A DNA stretch of 64,000 bases from Ophioderma brevispina (Eukaryota; Echinodermata; Ophiuroidea; Amphilepidida; Ophiodermatidae). Numbering within the stretch: position 1 is the stretch's first letter; the number at the start of each line of letters is the position of its first letter. Below the pieces are notes generated by a model. It was not told the DNA's origin. It was given only the letters and a program-made list of their open reading frames with translations, and made no database searches. The position numbers were made by a program, and so were the translations under genes. This document shows positions 13,800 through 25,100 of the stretch, piece after piece. The stretch is taken from NCBI GenBank assembly GCA_023653785.1, contig JAMKCH010005473.1, forward strand, positions 16,297 through 80,296, in the 5' to 3' direction.

Positions 13800-14150
13800 T
13801 ATACGGGGAGGCACTCCCATTTTGGAGGTGACCGCGTATGTAAGGCTGTTAAGACCCCAATTTTCAGCACCGCTGTCACCAAAAAAACCCATATATTTTT
13901 AAAATATTACCCAAAGACCACATTTTTTGGAAAGTTTTACCACTGTCACCTAAAGCCCCTTATTTTTGGTGAATTTTTGAAAACATTTCTAAAAAGACCA
14001 CATTTTTTGGAAAATTTGCATACAAATTTGTCACCCGAAAAAAATATTTTTGGGCATTTTTGCTGTCTCTCACCAAAATACATTTTGTTTGAGTTCTCTC
14101 TAAAAATATATTTTTTTAAATATCTTATAAATATTTTATTTTCCAATTAA
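13800..14150. repeat. Degenerate repeat built from 'aagaccacattttttgg' words
   Basis: Words such as 'aagaccacattttttggaaa' and 'ctgtcacc' recur at irregular spacing. Related degenerate stretches occur at 9560-9660, 42460-42660 and 45724-45990, usually next to a G- or C-run. I interpret them as old copies of one dispersed family; the class is unknown. Confidence 0.45.
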
Positions 14151-14212
14151 GTCGACTAATTAAAAAGTAATTAGCTATTCAAAGTGGCGTAACTACACAC
14201 ATGATTTCCCTT

Positions 14213-14870
14213 GTCGTGCAACAAAGTCGTATCTACCAGTTACGACTTTGTTGCACTCAACAGAAATTCAAATTTGAGTGCAACAAAGTCGTATCTACAC
14301 CTAATTTGGCCTAATTAGCCCAATAACTCTGCAATAAATTGAGCCTTATATTTGAAATATATGTTCAATTATGCATATTCATTTACTTTTGTAAATTAAT
14401 TAAGTACTAAGCGTAATATTGAGTGGGAAAAAGGTCGTAACTACATTTTTTGATATGTTTTTAAGGTTTTTGGTGCCAAAATTAGCATAAATTAGCATAA
14501 ATTTGGTAAAAAATGAAATTGCTCTTTTCACAAAAAAAAATTGGGGAGATTTTTTACTTATACACCTTTTCAAAAACCATCGCTTAACAAGAAATAAAAT
14601 ATCGTATCTACATGCTATTTTCCCGTGTCGTACAACAAAGTCGTATCTATCAGTTACGAATTTGTTGCACTCAACAGAAATTCAATTTTGAGTGCAACAA
14701 AGTCGTATCTACACCTAAACAGGCCTACTTAGCTTAATAACTCTGCAACAAATTGAGACTGTCACCTGAAATGTATATCAAATTAAGCGTAATGATTTAC
14801 TTTTTCATATTATATAAATACCTCAATTTCGCCAAAAATGTCAGTTACGACTTTGTTGCACTCACATGAC
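14213..14870. repeat. Alternating palindromic 'gtgcaacaaagtcgta' element, tandem
   Basis: The 16-mer gtgcaacaaagtcgta at about 14218 is followed, after 'tctaccagt', by its exact reverse complement. The element then repeats: 'gagtgcaacaaagtcgtatc' at 14275 faces an inverted partner near 14660, and a copy at 14691 faces one near 14845. Adjacent outward-facing ends are separated each time by nearly the same spacer, 'aacagaaattcaaatttg'. The hairpin unit recurs after about 418 bp. This fits tandemly arranged MITEs with terminal inverted repeats of about 24 bp, able to form cruciforms. Confidence 0.7.
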
Positions 14871-14879
14871 GATATATGT

Positions 14880-15770
14880 GATTCCTCCCCGGCCCCCGGG
14901 TATACGGTACGTCGCGTAATTATTCCTAGTAATGGTGTTACAACACAACAATACTACTGAACGATACACCTTGTCACAGTGTACACGTTTACAATCGTTT
15001 ACAAACGATTCAACTTGGCAACCACAGGGTTGCTTGAAATCGGCAGCGACAGTTCCGCTTATACATTGAAAGCGTGACTAAAATGATGCAAGCAAAATCT
15101 AAATGCCAATAAAACCTAGGGGTGTCCACCTCAAAACAAAAATGTCATCGCTTTATAACATATTTCTACATCAAATGGTGACATAATCTTTCGAAGACAC
15201 CCTCTAGAATTTTTATAAAAATGTTTAAAGTTTCGCAATTTTGCATTGCGATGATCAAACTCGTGAGGGATTATGGGTAGTTTGGCAAGTCGGAATTCAA
15301 AATTGACAGCATTTTTCAGGAATAAGACTAGGAGTCACACAGGCGGCGATAAGTAGACCCTGACAAACTCAGGCAATTCATTTAGCGACTATTTTGCAGC
15401 CTTTTGGCGTTCCTGTGCCTGTATTCTTTCTACAATCGGCAATTTATCATTAGCCTTCAAAGGTGCAACGAGAGATTTTTGGGCATCCATATATTGTGTC
15501 ATATGTAGTGATTTCATATAGATAAGACCCTCAATAGATTTCTTACCTTGTATTAGGCTACAGAAATGTCTTGAAAGTGAAATCAAAAGGCGATTTTGAT
15601 TTCCTTCATTCCGATATAAAACATAGGCTGAATTTTGTATTTGCTCCTATGGTAAAATTTCACAATTATTGTACAAAAAGAAGAAAGAAAAAAAAAAAAA
15701 AAAAACAAAAACAAAAACAAAAAACTCAGGCTAATCCTTTCAATGGCGATATTGTTTATATAGAGCTTTA
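14880..15770. other. Intronic sequence, A-rich tract, nothing coding
   Basis: I see no gene. An A-run followed by 'caaaaacaaaaacaaaaa' lies at about 15685-15725, immediately before the exon 3 duplication starts. Confidence 0.5.
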
Positions 15771-17712
15771 CATCAGTGCAGAAATTAGAATGTTCATATA
15801 TTTTAGGGACATACTCTATGTTATGTGAAATCTCTTGTTGTGCCTTTAACCCGCGATATTTAGGGAACATGACAATCAAGTTTTTTGCACTCTTTCATTC
15901 TGGAAAACAGCATCTGTTTGAAAATGATAACTTCGACAATAATTACGTTAAGTGTAGTAAAGAACTTCTATTACAATTTTAAACCAATTTTGAATATATT
16001 TTTTTTCTGCATGTTGAAGTACTTTTGGCCAGTGTGTGCATGTATGGTACAACACTGCAAGGTAACGGCTAGTTTTGTTTCTTGCGTCATCTGTCAATGA
16101 TTGTGATTTTTATTTGCTTTCTTTCAGGATGCACGAAATCAGAGAATAATAATCAGCAGCTTATTAAAACAGGTAACTATTGATCAAAATTGAGTTTATT
16201 AATAATTTTTTTGGGTCAAAGATTCCACAAGCCTACCGCAATTGTTGATCCTGTCAAACCTGAGATTTTAGTCTCACTAAAAACCATGTATGTAGAAACC
16301 ATTTTGTTTTAGCTGAATTAATTTCCTTTTGAAAATAAAGTTAAAAGAGAGAGAGAAGAGAGAGAAAGAAAGACATATTACAGACTGTCTCAAAAATATT
16401 GTGCAAGTGAAAGTCGCCCTCTTTGGCAATAGGGACACCTGTTATGTGAAATTTCTCGTAGCACCCCCGGGGGTGGGGGGGACTTGCATTCAAAGGTGAA
16501 TATGATGCATTGATTAGGATGTCAAAAACAGCAAAATATGAAAAAAGTATGTTTTTCTTAACCCTGAAATTCTGATGTACGTGTTTAGGGTATGTAATAC
16601 TCAAATCAAGCAGAGATCAAAATCATTAAAAATATTGTAAATCTAAAGTAAAGCAAAGTAGGATAATCAAGGGTATATTAACTACAGGATGTACTGCTTA
16701 CTTGTTTAGGATAGCAAAAACTGACAAAATACTTGTTTAGGGTATGTAGACAGGTCAAAAATTGAATATTTGTGCTCCATTAAAGTGCTGGAGGCATTTT
16801 ATGTTAATAGTGGTTAAGCAACTGTTTTAGGGTATTTCGAGGGTGCTGAATCCGAAAATGGCTGTTAACAGGTGCGCGGTTGCCGTTTTCACCTTCAAAA
16901 TTAAAAAAAAAACAAAATGGCCGCCATTTCAACACAATTTGTACTAGAACTTGGGTTTAAGGTAACATAGAAGGTTAGAAGTGATGGCAATACCCATGTT
17001 TATGGCACTGAGGATTTCTTTTTTGCTACTACAAAACTTGTACCTAGCTTGGGTGTGCTGCCATCTTGAAATTCAAGATGGCCGCCATATTATTAGGATC
17101 AAATATCCAATGCTTTTCATGTTATGGACAGAAACATGCCGAGCAATACCCATGTTTAATGTTTATGACACTGAGGATTCCTTATTGGCTACTGCAATAC
17201 CCAGCCTTGTTACTGCCATCTTGAAATTCAAGATGGCCGCCATATTGTTAGGATGATCTATACATCGCCTTTCGTGTTATAGACAGAGACATGCAGAACC
17301 CTTTATTAAAGCGGGTTTCTCTGAACGGTCCCGCCAGTGGTGTCAGCCCCACAGGGCAAACCATATGGCAGGCCTTCATCCTCTGATTTCACATAGCAAT
17401 GAAGCAATAAGGGACGGAGAAGTTCTTTTCGCAGACAACAGGGTTTCCGCCCATACTATTAGCACGCTACCGGCTCTCAGGACTTCAAAACCTATGACAA
17501 GTCCAAAAAGTCCTATGATTACAAGCAAAACCTCTAAAAAACTAGAGCATTAACATTCAGGCCAGCGAGTCTTGGGGACGAATCGATTCAGTTACGACCT
17601 TTAGAAAACCGGGCTTATGCTTATGCAGATGCGGTGGTGCAGTGAGCGCGCCCATGCCCAGCTGTGTTCGGAAATGTGACCGCATAAATTCAAAGTTCAC
17701 TCGCATCGATCA
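15771..17712. repeat. Tandem duplication, copy 1 (contains nAChR exon 3)
   Basis: This is the first of two head-to-tail copies of a unit of about 1.95 kb; both start 'cagtgcagaaa(a/t)tagaatgtt'. Besides exon 3 it contains a GA-rich tract (about 16345-16373), the GC-rich 'gcacccccgggggtg' near 16460, and an internal direct repeat of about 175 bp. That internal repeat carries 'ttgaaattcaagatggccgc' at about 17065 and 17220. A diverged inverted relative of this last part is at 32000-32290. Confidence 0.85.
16128..16172 (+). CDS. nAChR subunit, exon 3 (45-bp micro-exon, loop D)
   Basis: Exactly 45 bp lie between 'tttctttcag' and 'gtaactattg', in phase 0 at both ends. The peptide is DARNQRIIISSLLKQ. 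nAChR genes carry a 45-bp exon at this place encoding the pattern DEKNQxxTTNxWLxQ, so length, phase, the Asp, the Asn-Gln pair and the final Leu-Lys-Gln all fit. It also supplies what is missing between the phase-0 end of exon 2 and the phase-0 start of the 110-bp exon. The Trp that normally sits in loop D of the complementary binding face is Leu here, and TTN is replaced by ISS. A copy with destroyed splice sites is at 18078. The identification rests on position, size and phase as much as on sequence. Confidence 0.75.
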
Positions 17713-19686
17713 CATTCAGTGCAGAAAATAGAATGTTCATATTTTAGGGACAAGACTCTATGTTATGTGAAATCTCTTGTTGTGCCTTTTAACCCGCGAT
17801 ATTTAGGGAACATGACCATCAAGTTTTTTGCCTCTTTCATTCTGGAAAACAGCATCTGTTTTTGAAAATGATAAAACTTCGACCAATAATTTACGTTAAG
17901 TTCGTAAAGAACTTCTATTACCATTTTAAACCAATTTTTGAATAAATTTTTTTTCTTGGCATGTTGAAGTACTTTGGCCAGTTTGGCATGTATTGTACAA
18001 CGCTGCAGTCACGGCTAGTTTTGTTTCTTGCGTCCTCGTCCAATGATTGTGATTTTATTTGCTTTGCTTTCTTTCATGATGCACGAAATCAGAGAATAAT
18101 AATCAGCAGCTTATTAAAAATGTAACTATTGGATCAAAAATTGAGTTTATTAATTTTTTTTTTTTTGGGTCAAAGATTCCACAAGCCTACCGCAATTGTT
18201 GATCCTTAGTCAACAAACCTGAGATTTTAAGTCTCACTAAAAACCATGTATTAGAACCATTTTGTTTTAGCTGAATTAATTTCCTTTTGAAATAAAGTTT
18301 AAAGAGAGAGGAAAGAGATAAAGAAGACATATTACAAGACTGTCCTCAAAAAATATTGTGCAAGTTAAAGTCGCCCTCTTTGGCCTAGGGGAAACCTGTT
18401 ATGTGAACTTTCTCGTTGCACCGCACCCCCGGGGGTTGGGGGGACTTGCATTCCACGGTGAATATGAATGCATTGATTAGGAATGTTCAAAAACGCCAAA
18501 ATTAAAAAAGTGATGTTTTTTCGTAACCCTGATTCCTGATGTACGTGTTGGTATTGAATACTCAAATCAGCAAGATATCAAAATCATTAAAAATATTGTA
18601 AAGCAAAGTAATAACAAAGTATGATACTCAGGGTATATTAACTACAGATGTACTGCTTCCTTGTGTTTTTAGGTATAGCAAAAACTGACAAATACTTATT
18701 AGGTATTAGAACATGTCGAAAAATTGAATATTTTGTGCTCCATTAAAGTGGCTGGCGGCATTTTATGTTTAAGATGGTTAGCACAGGGGGGGGGTGTTTT
18801 AGGGTCTTTGAGGGGCTGAATCCGAAATGGCTGTTAACATTTGCTCGGTTTCCGTTTTAACACCTTCAAATTAAAAAAAAAAACAAAGGCCGCCATTTCA
18901 ACACAATTTGTACTGAACTTGGGTTTAAGGTAACATAGAAGGTTTAGAAGTGATTGCAATACCCCATGATTTATGGCCTGATTGATTTCTATTTTTGCTA
19001 CTACACTACAAAACTTGTACCTAGCTTTGGTGTGCTGCCATCTTGACATTCAATGATGGCCGCCCATATATAGTATCAAATAGCCAATGCCTTTCATGTT
19101 ATGGACAGAATCATGCAGAGCAAATACCCTGTTTAAATGTTTATGACCACTGAGGTTCCTTATTGGCCTACTGCAATACCCATCCTTGTTATGCAATTGA
19201 ATTCAGATGGCCGCCATATTGTTAGATGATCTATCATCGCCCTTTCGTGTTTATCGACAGGACGTGCAGAACCCTTTATTAAAGCGGGTTTCTCTGAAAC
19301 GGTTCCCGTCCAGTGGTGTCACCCCACAGGGCAAACCATATTCAAATGGCAGGGGCCTTCATTCTCTGATTTCACATAGCAATGACGCATAAGGGACGGA
19401 GAAGTTCTTTCCGCAGACCACGGGTGTTTCCGCCCATACTATAGCACGCTACCGGCTCTCATGACTTCCAAACCTATTACAGTCAAAAAGTCCATGATTA
19501 CAAGCAAAACCTCTAAAACAGAGCATAACATTCAGAGCCAGCGATCTTGGGGACGAATCGCTTCAGTTACGACCTTTATAAAACCGGGCTTATGCGTATG
19601 CATCGGTGGGCAGTGAGCGCGCCCATGCCCAGCTGTGTTGGAACTGTGACCGCATTACTTCAAAGTTCACTCGCACGATCACATTC
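17713..19686. repeat. Tandem duplication, copy 2 (damaged exon 3 copy)
   Basis: This is the second copy of the 1.95-kb unit, following copy 1 without spacer. Differences are mainly scattered one-base indels, as in the 1-7510 pair. It ends at 'cacattcatg', where an inverted fragment of the unit's own end begins. No intact exon remains. Confidence 0.85.
18078..18121 (+). pseudogene. Second copy of nAChR micro-exon 3, splice sites lost
   Basis: The exon body from gatgcacgaaatcagagaat onward is preserved. The acceptor 'ttcag' is changed to 'ttcat', and the end 'aaaacag|gtaac' reads 'aaaaatgtaac', so the last codon and the donor context are altered. As written it would not be spliced in. It is either a dead duplicate or an assembly duplicate with base errors. 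Confidence 0.7.
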
Positions 19687-20245
19687 ATGACCGCAGCTGG
19701 GCATTGGCGCGCTCACTGATCACCGCATCTGCATAAGCAGAAGCCCGGTTTTCTAAGGTCGAACTAAGCAAGTGGTTATTGGAAAGGGTACACAGGCTGT
19801 ACACAGTTTTGTCTTCCGGCATTGGAGGCATTAACATCCAAGTTACGGATTCCTGCAAACTATACTGGTTATCAAATCAAGGGGAATAAGACAGAGTGAA
19901 GGTAAGTCTAGTCCGCCATCTCATAGTCTGGCTACACGGTAAGAAAGTACTCGATTCAGTTGACTCTTCTTGCAACATTAGTTTCACACGCTTTAATTCA
20001 GTTGTCATCTATGGAGCCCCGGACTGTAAGCTCCCAGCGGACTATAATTACTTTCCACACCGGTGTAGAATTAACCATTGTCCGGCGTACTCATATCCGG
20101 GAACAATTGTGAATAATATGGCAATCGGATTCAGTTGCCTCTTTAACGCAACCTAGTTTCACGCTTTTATATTCCGTATCGTCTATGGAGCCCCCCGGAC
20201 TTGGCTCCTAACCGGACTATATCTCCCTTCACACCGGTCTTCAAT
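19687..20245. repeat. Inverted end fragment plus a short direct repeat
   Basis: Positions 19687-19775 are the reverse complement of the unit end at 17585-17680 (and 19560-19650). Shared words are 'agctgggcat', 'gcgcgctcact' and 'gcccggttttcta'. The exon 3 duplication therefore finishes in a large palindrome. Further on, 19952-20078 and 20127-20240 are diverged direct repeats sharing 'atctatggagcccc' and 'tttcacaccggt'-like ends. No gene is seen. Confidence 0.65.
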
Positions 20246-20639
20246 CTGAAATTTCGGAATCATCTATCAAAACAGAACAAGAGCAGTTCAAATTGTAATC
20301 CATTCCCAATTTGGCAAAATGTCTTGTGCAATCATATATGACCGTTATCGATTTGAAGAACACCTATTGTTTAAGATTCCGATACACAATTCAACAAAAA
20401 ATCCTTCCTTTTGAATGACTCTCACCCCTTCCAAAGAATTAAACTGGGAAATGCGTTTTACACAAATAGATGGAATCCGAGAGTCAATCGTAATATCTAA
20501 TTCTTAAACGTGCGACAATCCACCAAGTGCTCAGGGTGCCACTGTTGAGCACCTTAGTCTGCTACAACACAACGAGTAAATCCATAACAGCAGAAAGGCC
20601 TTATGGAAAGAAGTCTGATTTTAAAAAAATGCAGGAGAA

Positions 20640-20790
20640 AACCGAAGTTCTCGGAGACCTCAATCGAGGCCCCCAGGGACCGTATTGATCGGCAAATACC
20701 AATCCACGTACGACACTGGCTCAGCCGGGAATCAAACCTGGGTCGCATTGATGAAGGGCGAGAGGGTGAGCCACTACGGCCAAACCCGTC
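20640..20790 (-). mobile_element. tRNA-derived SINE-like fragment
   Basis: Read on the minus strand it contains an A-box-like 'tagtggctcaccct', then the B-box-like 'ggtttgattccc' about 40 nt later, followed by a tail including 'gcctcgattgaggtc'. The A/B box order and spacing fit a tRNA-derived SINE head. No cloverleaf was verified, so a functional tRNA gene is not claimed. Confidence 0.4.
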
Positions 20791-20794
20791 CTCA

Positions 20795-20975
20795 CATCCC
20801 AGACCTAGCCATCATGTCAGATGCTTTTCTCCAAGGTTGGGGAGCTTACTCTCTCCATCAACGACACAGGAGTAGTGGTTTACAAGGACTGAAATACCAC
20901 AAATTATTTAGAATTGTTGTGGCTTCTCTTGAACTAAAAGAATTAGTTGATAAATGCATCGGGCCTATATAGTTG
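20795..20975 (+). pseudogene. DIRS-type retroelement fragment (RNase H region)
   Basis: The reading frame contains IMSDAFLQGWGAYS. This resembles the (T/S)DAS..GWGA block at the start of the RNase H region in DIRS/Ngaro-type tyrosine-recombinase retrotransposons. A frame-shifted TTNYLELL follows about 30 codons later, where the family has HINYLELLA. At least one frameshift and stops are present, so it is a fossil. Neighbouring sequence to about 21740 may belong to the same element but is not recognised. Confidence 0.45.
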
Positions 20976-21831
20976 AAAAGGATTCAACCTATTAACCCTG
21001 ATAAAAACCAGGTCTACTTTGGTTTCTACAAGCGTGAATGAATAAAATCTAGAACACTCTTGGAAACCTCCACAAACTTGAAATCATTAATAGTCACTGA
21101 TGACTTCTGACTTCCTCTCCCTGATGTGGCAATTTGGGCTAAAATCAAGGCTAACCCCAATGACACCATCTTTAGAGAACGCTTTTCCCAAGGCGGCAAA
21201 TCACAGGAAATTCAGCAACCGGTTTCCACTTTCCATGTTTTTCTATTAATATCTAGATTGCGATTAATACCTTTCATCAATGTATAGACACCAGTAAATT
21301 GTCTCCAATTGGTTTTCCCTCTCCTGGTCGGATTTTGAAATAGCTGATCTATACACATTTAAGGTTCGTAGATAGCCTTTCTTCTTCTCAATGTCCACTC
21401 CAGTATTGCTTTTATAGGTGCTCAAAGGGATTGTCATATACACTCTTGAAACCCGCCACCCTGGTGCAGCTTCCCTGGTTGATTGTTGCTACGTATGGTT
21501 GCAAATCACCACCAAATAAATTGCCATTGTTTAGAACAAAATGGCCCCTAATTAAAAACCGTAAATTTCTCATTAACATAAGCAGCTCAGTCACTAAAAT
21601 TATTGTATTACCCATTGACTGCTCGAACCTCTTCATCCCATTCAGCAAGAGATCCATAAGTTGACCACAGATTTCAAGCGACGAACGTGAAGACAACGAT
21701 GAATTCTGATCCCCTCTGAAACTGTGGCTTCTAGTCAAAATATGTCCTATGGGGTGGGTGTAAATTAGTACTTAATTACTAGTAGTAGACCTTACAACAA
21801 TTTTTTGTCTTGATTTGTGCTCATTTGTATC
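20976..21831. other. Intronic sequence with one unrecognised minus-strand reading frame
   Basis: The minus strand from 21738 to 21412 is open for 108 codons (Ser-rich start, a Leu-rich middle, ending in FKSVYDNPFEHL). I recognise no family. It may be part of the neighbouring DIRS relic or chance. Nothing else is evident. Confidence 0.3.
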
Positions 21832-21835
21832 TTAA

Positions 21836-22108
21836 TCCTTCTGCCCGATAGACGGCCTGAGAGTTTCTTGCAACTAACTAAATATTCGAAAATACATTCA
21901 GATACTATTGTGGTATCTCAAATGTGGAAACACTCCCAGATGAAGTTTGGTATAATTTTTTCAACGTTTATATTGCTTTACAAACTTCTGGCAATGCGTT
22001 TTGCCATTGAGAAATGCATGTGAATGGCTATGCTGAGAGATCTAGACATGTCTTTAGGTGACAGTTCCAAAAATGAAATCCTAAAATTAATTCCGGGTTG
22101 AAAAGGGT
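21836..22108. mobile_element. TTAA-flanked piggyBac-like MITE, first of seven copies
   Basis: Copies are at 21836-22108, 23797-24052, 25738-26010, 26890-27148, 27961-28233, 29898-30187 and 31027-31284. The ends are inverted: CCTTTCGGCCCG on the left against CCTTTCAACCCG (complement of the right end). Most copies are flanked by TTAA(G). At the junctions near 22955, 24893 and 29064 the segment is absent and the sequence reads 'attaagt(t)gggac' or a close variant, as expected of an empty TTAA site. TTAA target duplication with CCC-type ends is characteristic of piggyBac-like elements; assignment to that superfamily is inference. Confidence 0.65.
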
Positions 22109-25100
22109 AGTGGACATTTGGAGGGGCGCTAGTAATTTTTGCGATTTTCGCGCATTCCTTACCATCAACGTTTGGATGGCAACTTGCATACACTATGTAC
22201 ACTATTAGCGAATGTCCGCCATTGTGTTTCTTTCTTTTTTCTATTTTTGTGATCTGTAGTTTTGCTTGTAGTGTGTATGTGGTGTCGTGTGCTGTGTGTG
22301 TGTGGTTGGTGGTGCTTGTGTGTCTTGTGTCTGTGTGTGTGGTGTGTGTGTGCGTGATTTTGTTTCTGTTGCTTGCTTTTACAGATATTAAATCCATATT
22401 TCTTTTACTGTCTTAGTGTAAAAAAAACACCTCAATTTCTTGTTTAAATTCATCACCTCCGTGGACCCAAAAAAAAAAAAACAAATTCTAGGCGAGACTC
22501 ATTTTATCGGCCCAGCTGAATCGTATTTTGCCTAAAAACACGTTAAACTTTTTTTTTACCTATTTCTATTGTACAGAACCCGATAATCATCTGTATGAAT
22601 TCCGCACGCCGTGGAGTACTCCGCTACAGTAGCCAGGGCGTCCAAATACTATTACTATCTGTTGTTAGGAAACTACAACTTTAACAATAGGTTTTTTCTC
22701 AAAACTTTTATTTGAAAAAAATGAATTTCACATTTTGCACTTGAAAAATCACATCCAGAAGGTACGATTCTAACTTAAAAAAAAAAAAAAAAAAACCTTC
22801 GCCTTTATCTTCATCTTCCCGCTGTGAGACATTTTGCTTGTATGATGTGGAAAATTTAAATTGCTATTTTGCAGACGGTTCCAAAAGAACTCTTCGGAAA
22901 ACAGCGGCCTTCACTCGTCACTTCCCTGGGCAGCCAACTCATTGTTTTTTTATTAAGTTGGGACAGTTGGGAGGGCGCTAGTATATGTTTGCGATTTTTT
23001 CACCTTCCTTACCATCACCGTTTGGATGTCAACGGGGCCATACACTATGTACAGCTATGTATGCGAAGCTCACAGTGTTTTTTCTTTTTTCTATTTGTGT
23101 CTCTTATTTTTGCTTGTAGTGTGTAGTGTGTGCGTGTGCGTGGTTGTGTTTGTGCATGTGTTGCGTGTGTTCTGTTTGTGTGTGTGTGTGTGTGCGGCGT
23201 TGATTTTGTTTCTGTTGCTTTTTACAGATATTAACTCCATATTTTTTTACTGTCTTAGTGTAAAAAACAACCCCCTCAATTTCGTTTTTTATAAGTTCAT
23301 GCGAGTGACCAAAAGTAAAAAATGTGGGTGGCTGAGGCGTCACTCATTTTTATAGGCCAGCTGATATCGTAATTTGTGCCTAAAAACACGTTAAAAAACT
23401 TTTTTTTTTCCTATTTCTATTGTACAAGACCCGATAATCATCCGGTGCGAATTTTGAACCCGTGGGGACTCCGTACAGTAGCCAGGAGCGTCCAAAATAA
23501 CTATTACTGTGTGTTGTATAAGAAATACAACTTTAACATAGTTTTTCTCAAAACTTTTATTTGAAAAAAAATGAATTTCATTTTGACTTGAAACATCATC
23601 TCAGAAGGTACGATTATAACGTAATAAAAAAAAACCTTAGCCTGTATCGTCATTTTCCCGCTTGTGAACATTTTGCTCTGTATGAATGTGGAAAAGTATT
23701 GGAAATTGCTTATTTGCAGACTGTTCCAAAAGAAACTCTTCCGGGCAACACGCCCTTCACCGTCCTGGCAAGCCAACTCCATTGTTTTTTATTAAGCTTT
23801 CGGCCCGATAGAACGCCTGAGCGTTTCTTGCAATAAATAAATCCTTTAAAAACATCAATACGATTTTTGGGTATCTCAAATGTGGAACATTCCAAAAAGA
23901 AAAGTTTGGTAAATTTCACGTTAGAATTGCTTTACAATTCGTGCCAATGCGTTTTTGCATGAGAATTCATTTAAATTGTGCTCTCTAATACTAACATGTC
24001 TTTAGTGACAGTTCAAAATGAAATCCTAAAAATAATTCCGGGTTTGAAAGGGTTAAGTGGGACATTTGGGAGGCGCTAGTAGATGTTTTGCGATTTTCAC
24101 CTTCCTTCCATCAAACGTTTGGATGTCAACGGTGCCCATACCTATGTGACACTATGTATGCATGCCCCCAGGTGTTTCTTTTTCTATTTGGGGTGTCTTA
24201 TTTTTGCTTGTAGTGGTGTATGTGTTGTGCGCGTGCGTGTGTGCATGTGTGTGCGTGTGTGCTGTGGTGTCTGTGTGTGTGTGTGTGCGTGCGTGATTTT
24301 TGGTTTCGTGTTGCTTTTACCGATATTATCCATATTGGTTTACTGTCTTAGTGTAAAAAAAACACCTCCATTTCGTTGTTTATAGTTCATCATTGACCAA
24401 AAAAAAAAAACAATTACTAAGGCGGACTCATTTTTATAGGCCAGCTGAGATGTAATTTGTGCTAAAAACACGTTAAACTTTTTTTTTACCTATTTCTATT
24501 GTACAAGACCCCGAGAATCATCTGGTATGACTTCCGACCCGTGGGTACTCCGTACAGTAACCAGGGAGCTCCCAATAACTATATACTATCTGTTTTTATA
24601 TGAAATACAAACTACATAGGTTTTTTCTCTCAAAACGTTTAATTGAAAAAATAGAATTTCAATTTTGACTTGAACAATCATCTCAATCAGAAGGTACGAT
24701 TATAACTTAAAAAAAAAAAAAAAAAAAAAACCTAGCCTTTCTTGCATTTCCTTCCCGCTGTGATTAGACCTTTTGCTCTGTAAGATGTGGAAAATTGAAT
24801 TGCTATTTTTCAGACTGTTCCAAAAGAAAACTCTTCGGGAAAACAAGCGCCTTCACTCGTCCTGGCAAGCCAACCAATTGTTTTTTTATTAGTGGGACAT
24901 TTTGGGAGGGGCGCCTAGTAGCATGTTTTGCGATTTTCACCTTCTTACCATCAACGTTTGGATGTCAAACGGTGCCATACCCTAATGTACACTAGATGCA
25001 ATGCCCACAGTGTTTCTTTTTTCTATTTGTGTGATCTTCTTCTTTTGCTTGTATTGTGTATGTGTGTGCGTGTGCGTGTGTGTGTGTGTTGTGGCATGGT

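Noticed and set aside
20998..21042. 'gataaaaaccaggtc' reading DKNQV as an alternative 45-bp nAChR exon 3
   Set aside because: There is no AG acceptor at its start and no donor at +45, and the rest (YFGFYKR) does not fit the exon. 16128-16172 satisfies length, phase and splice sites.
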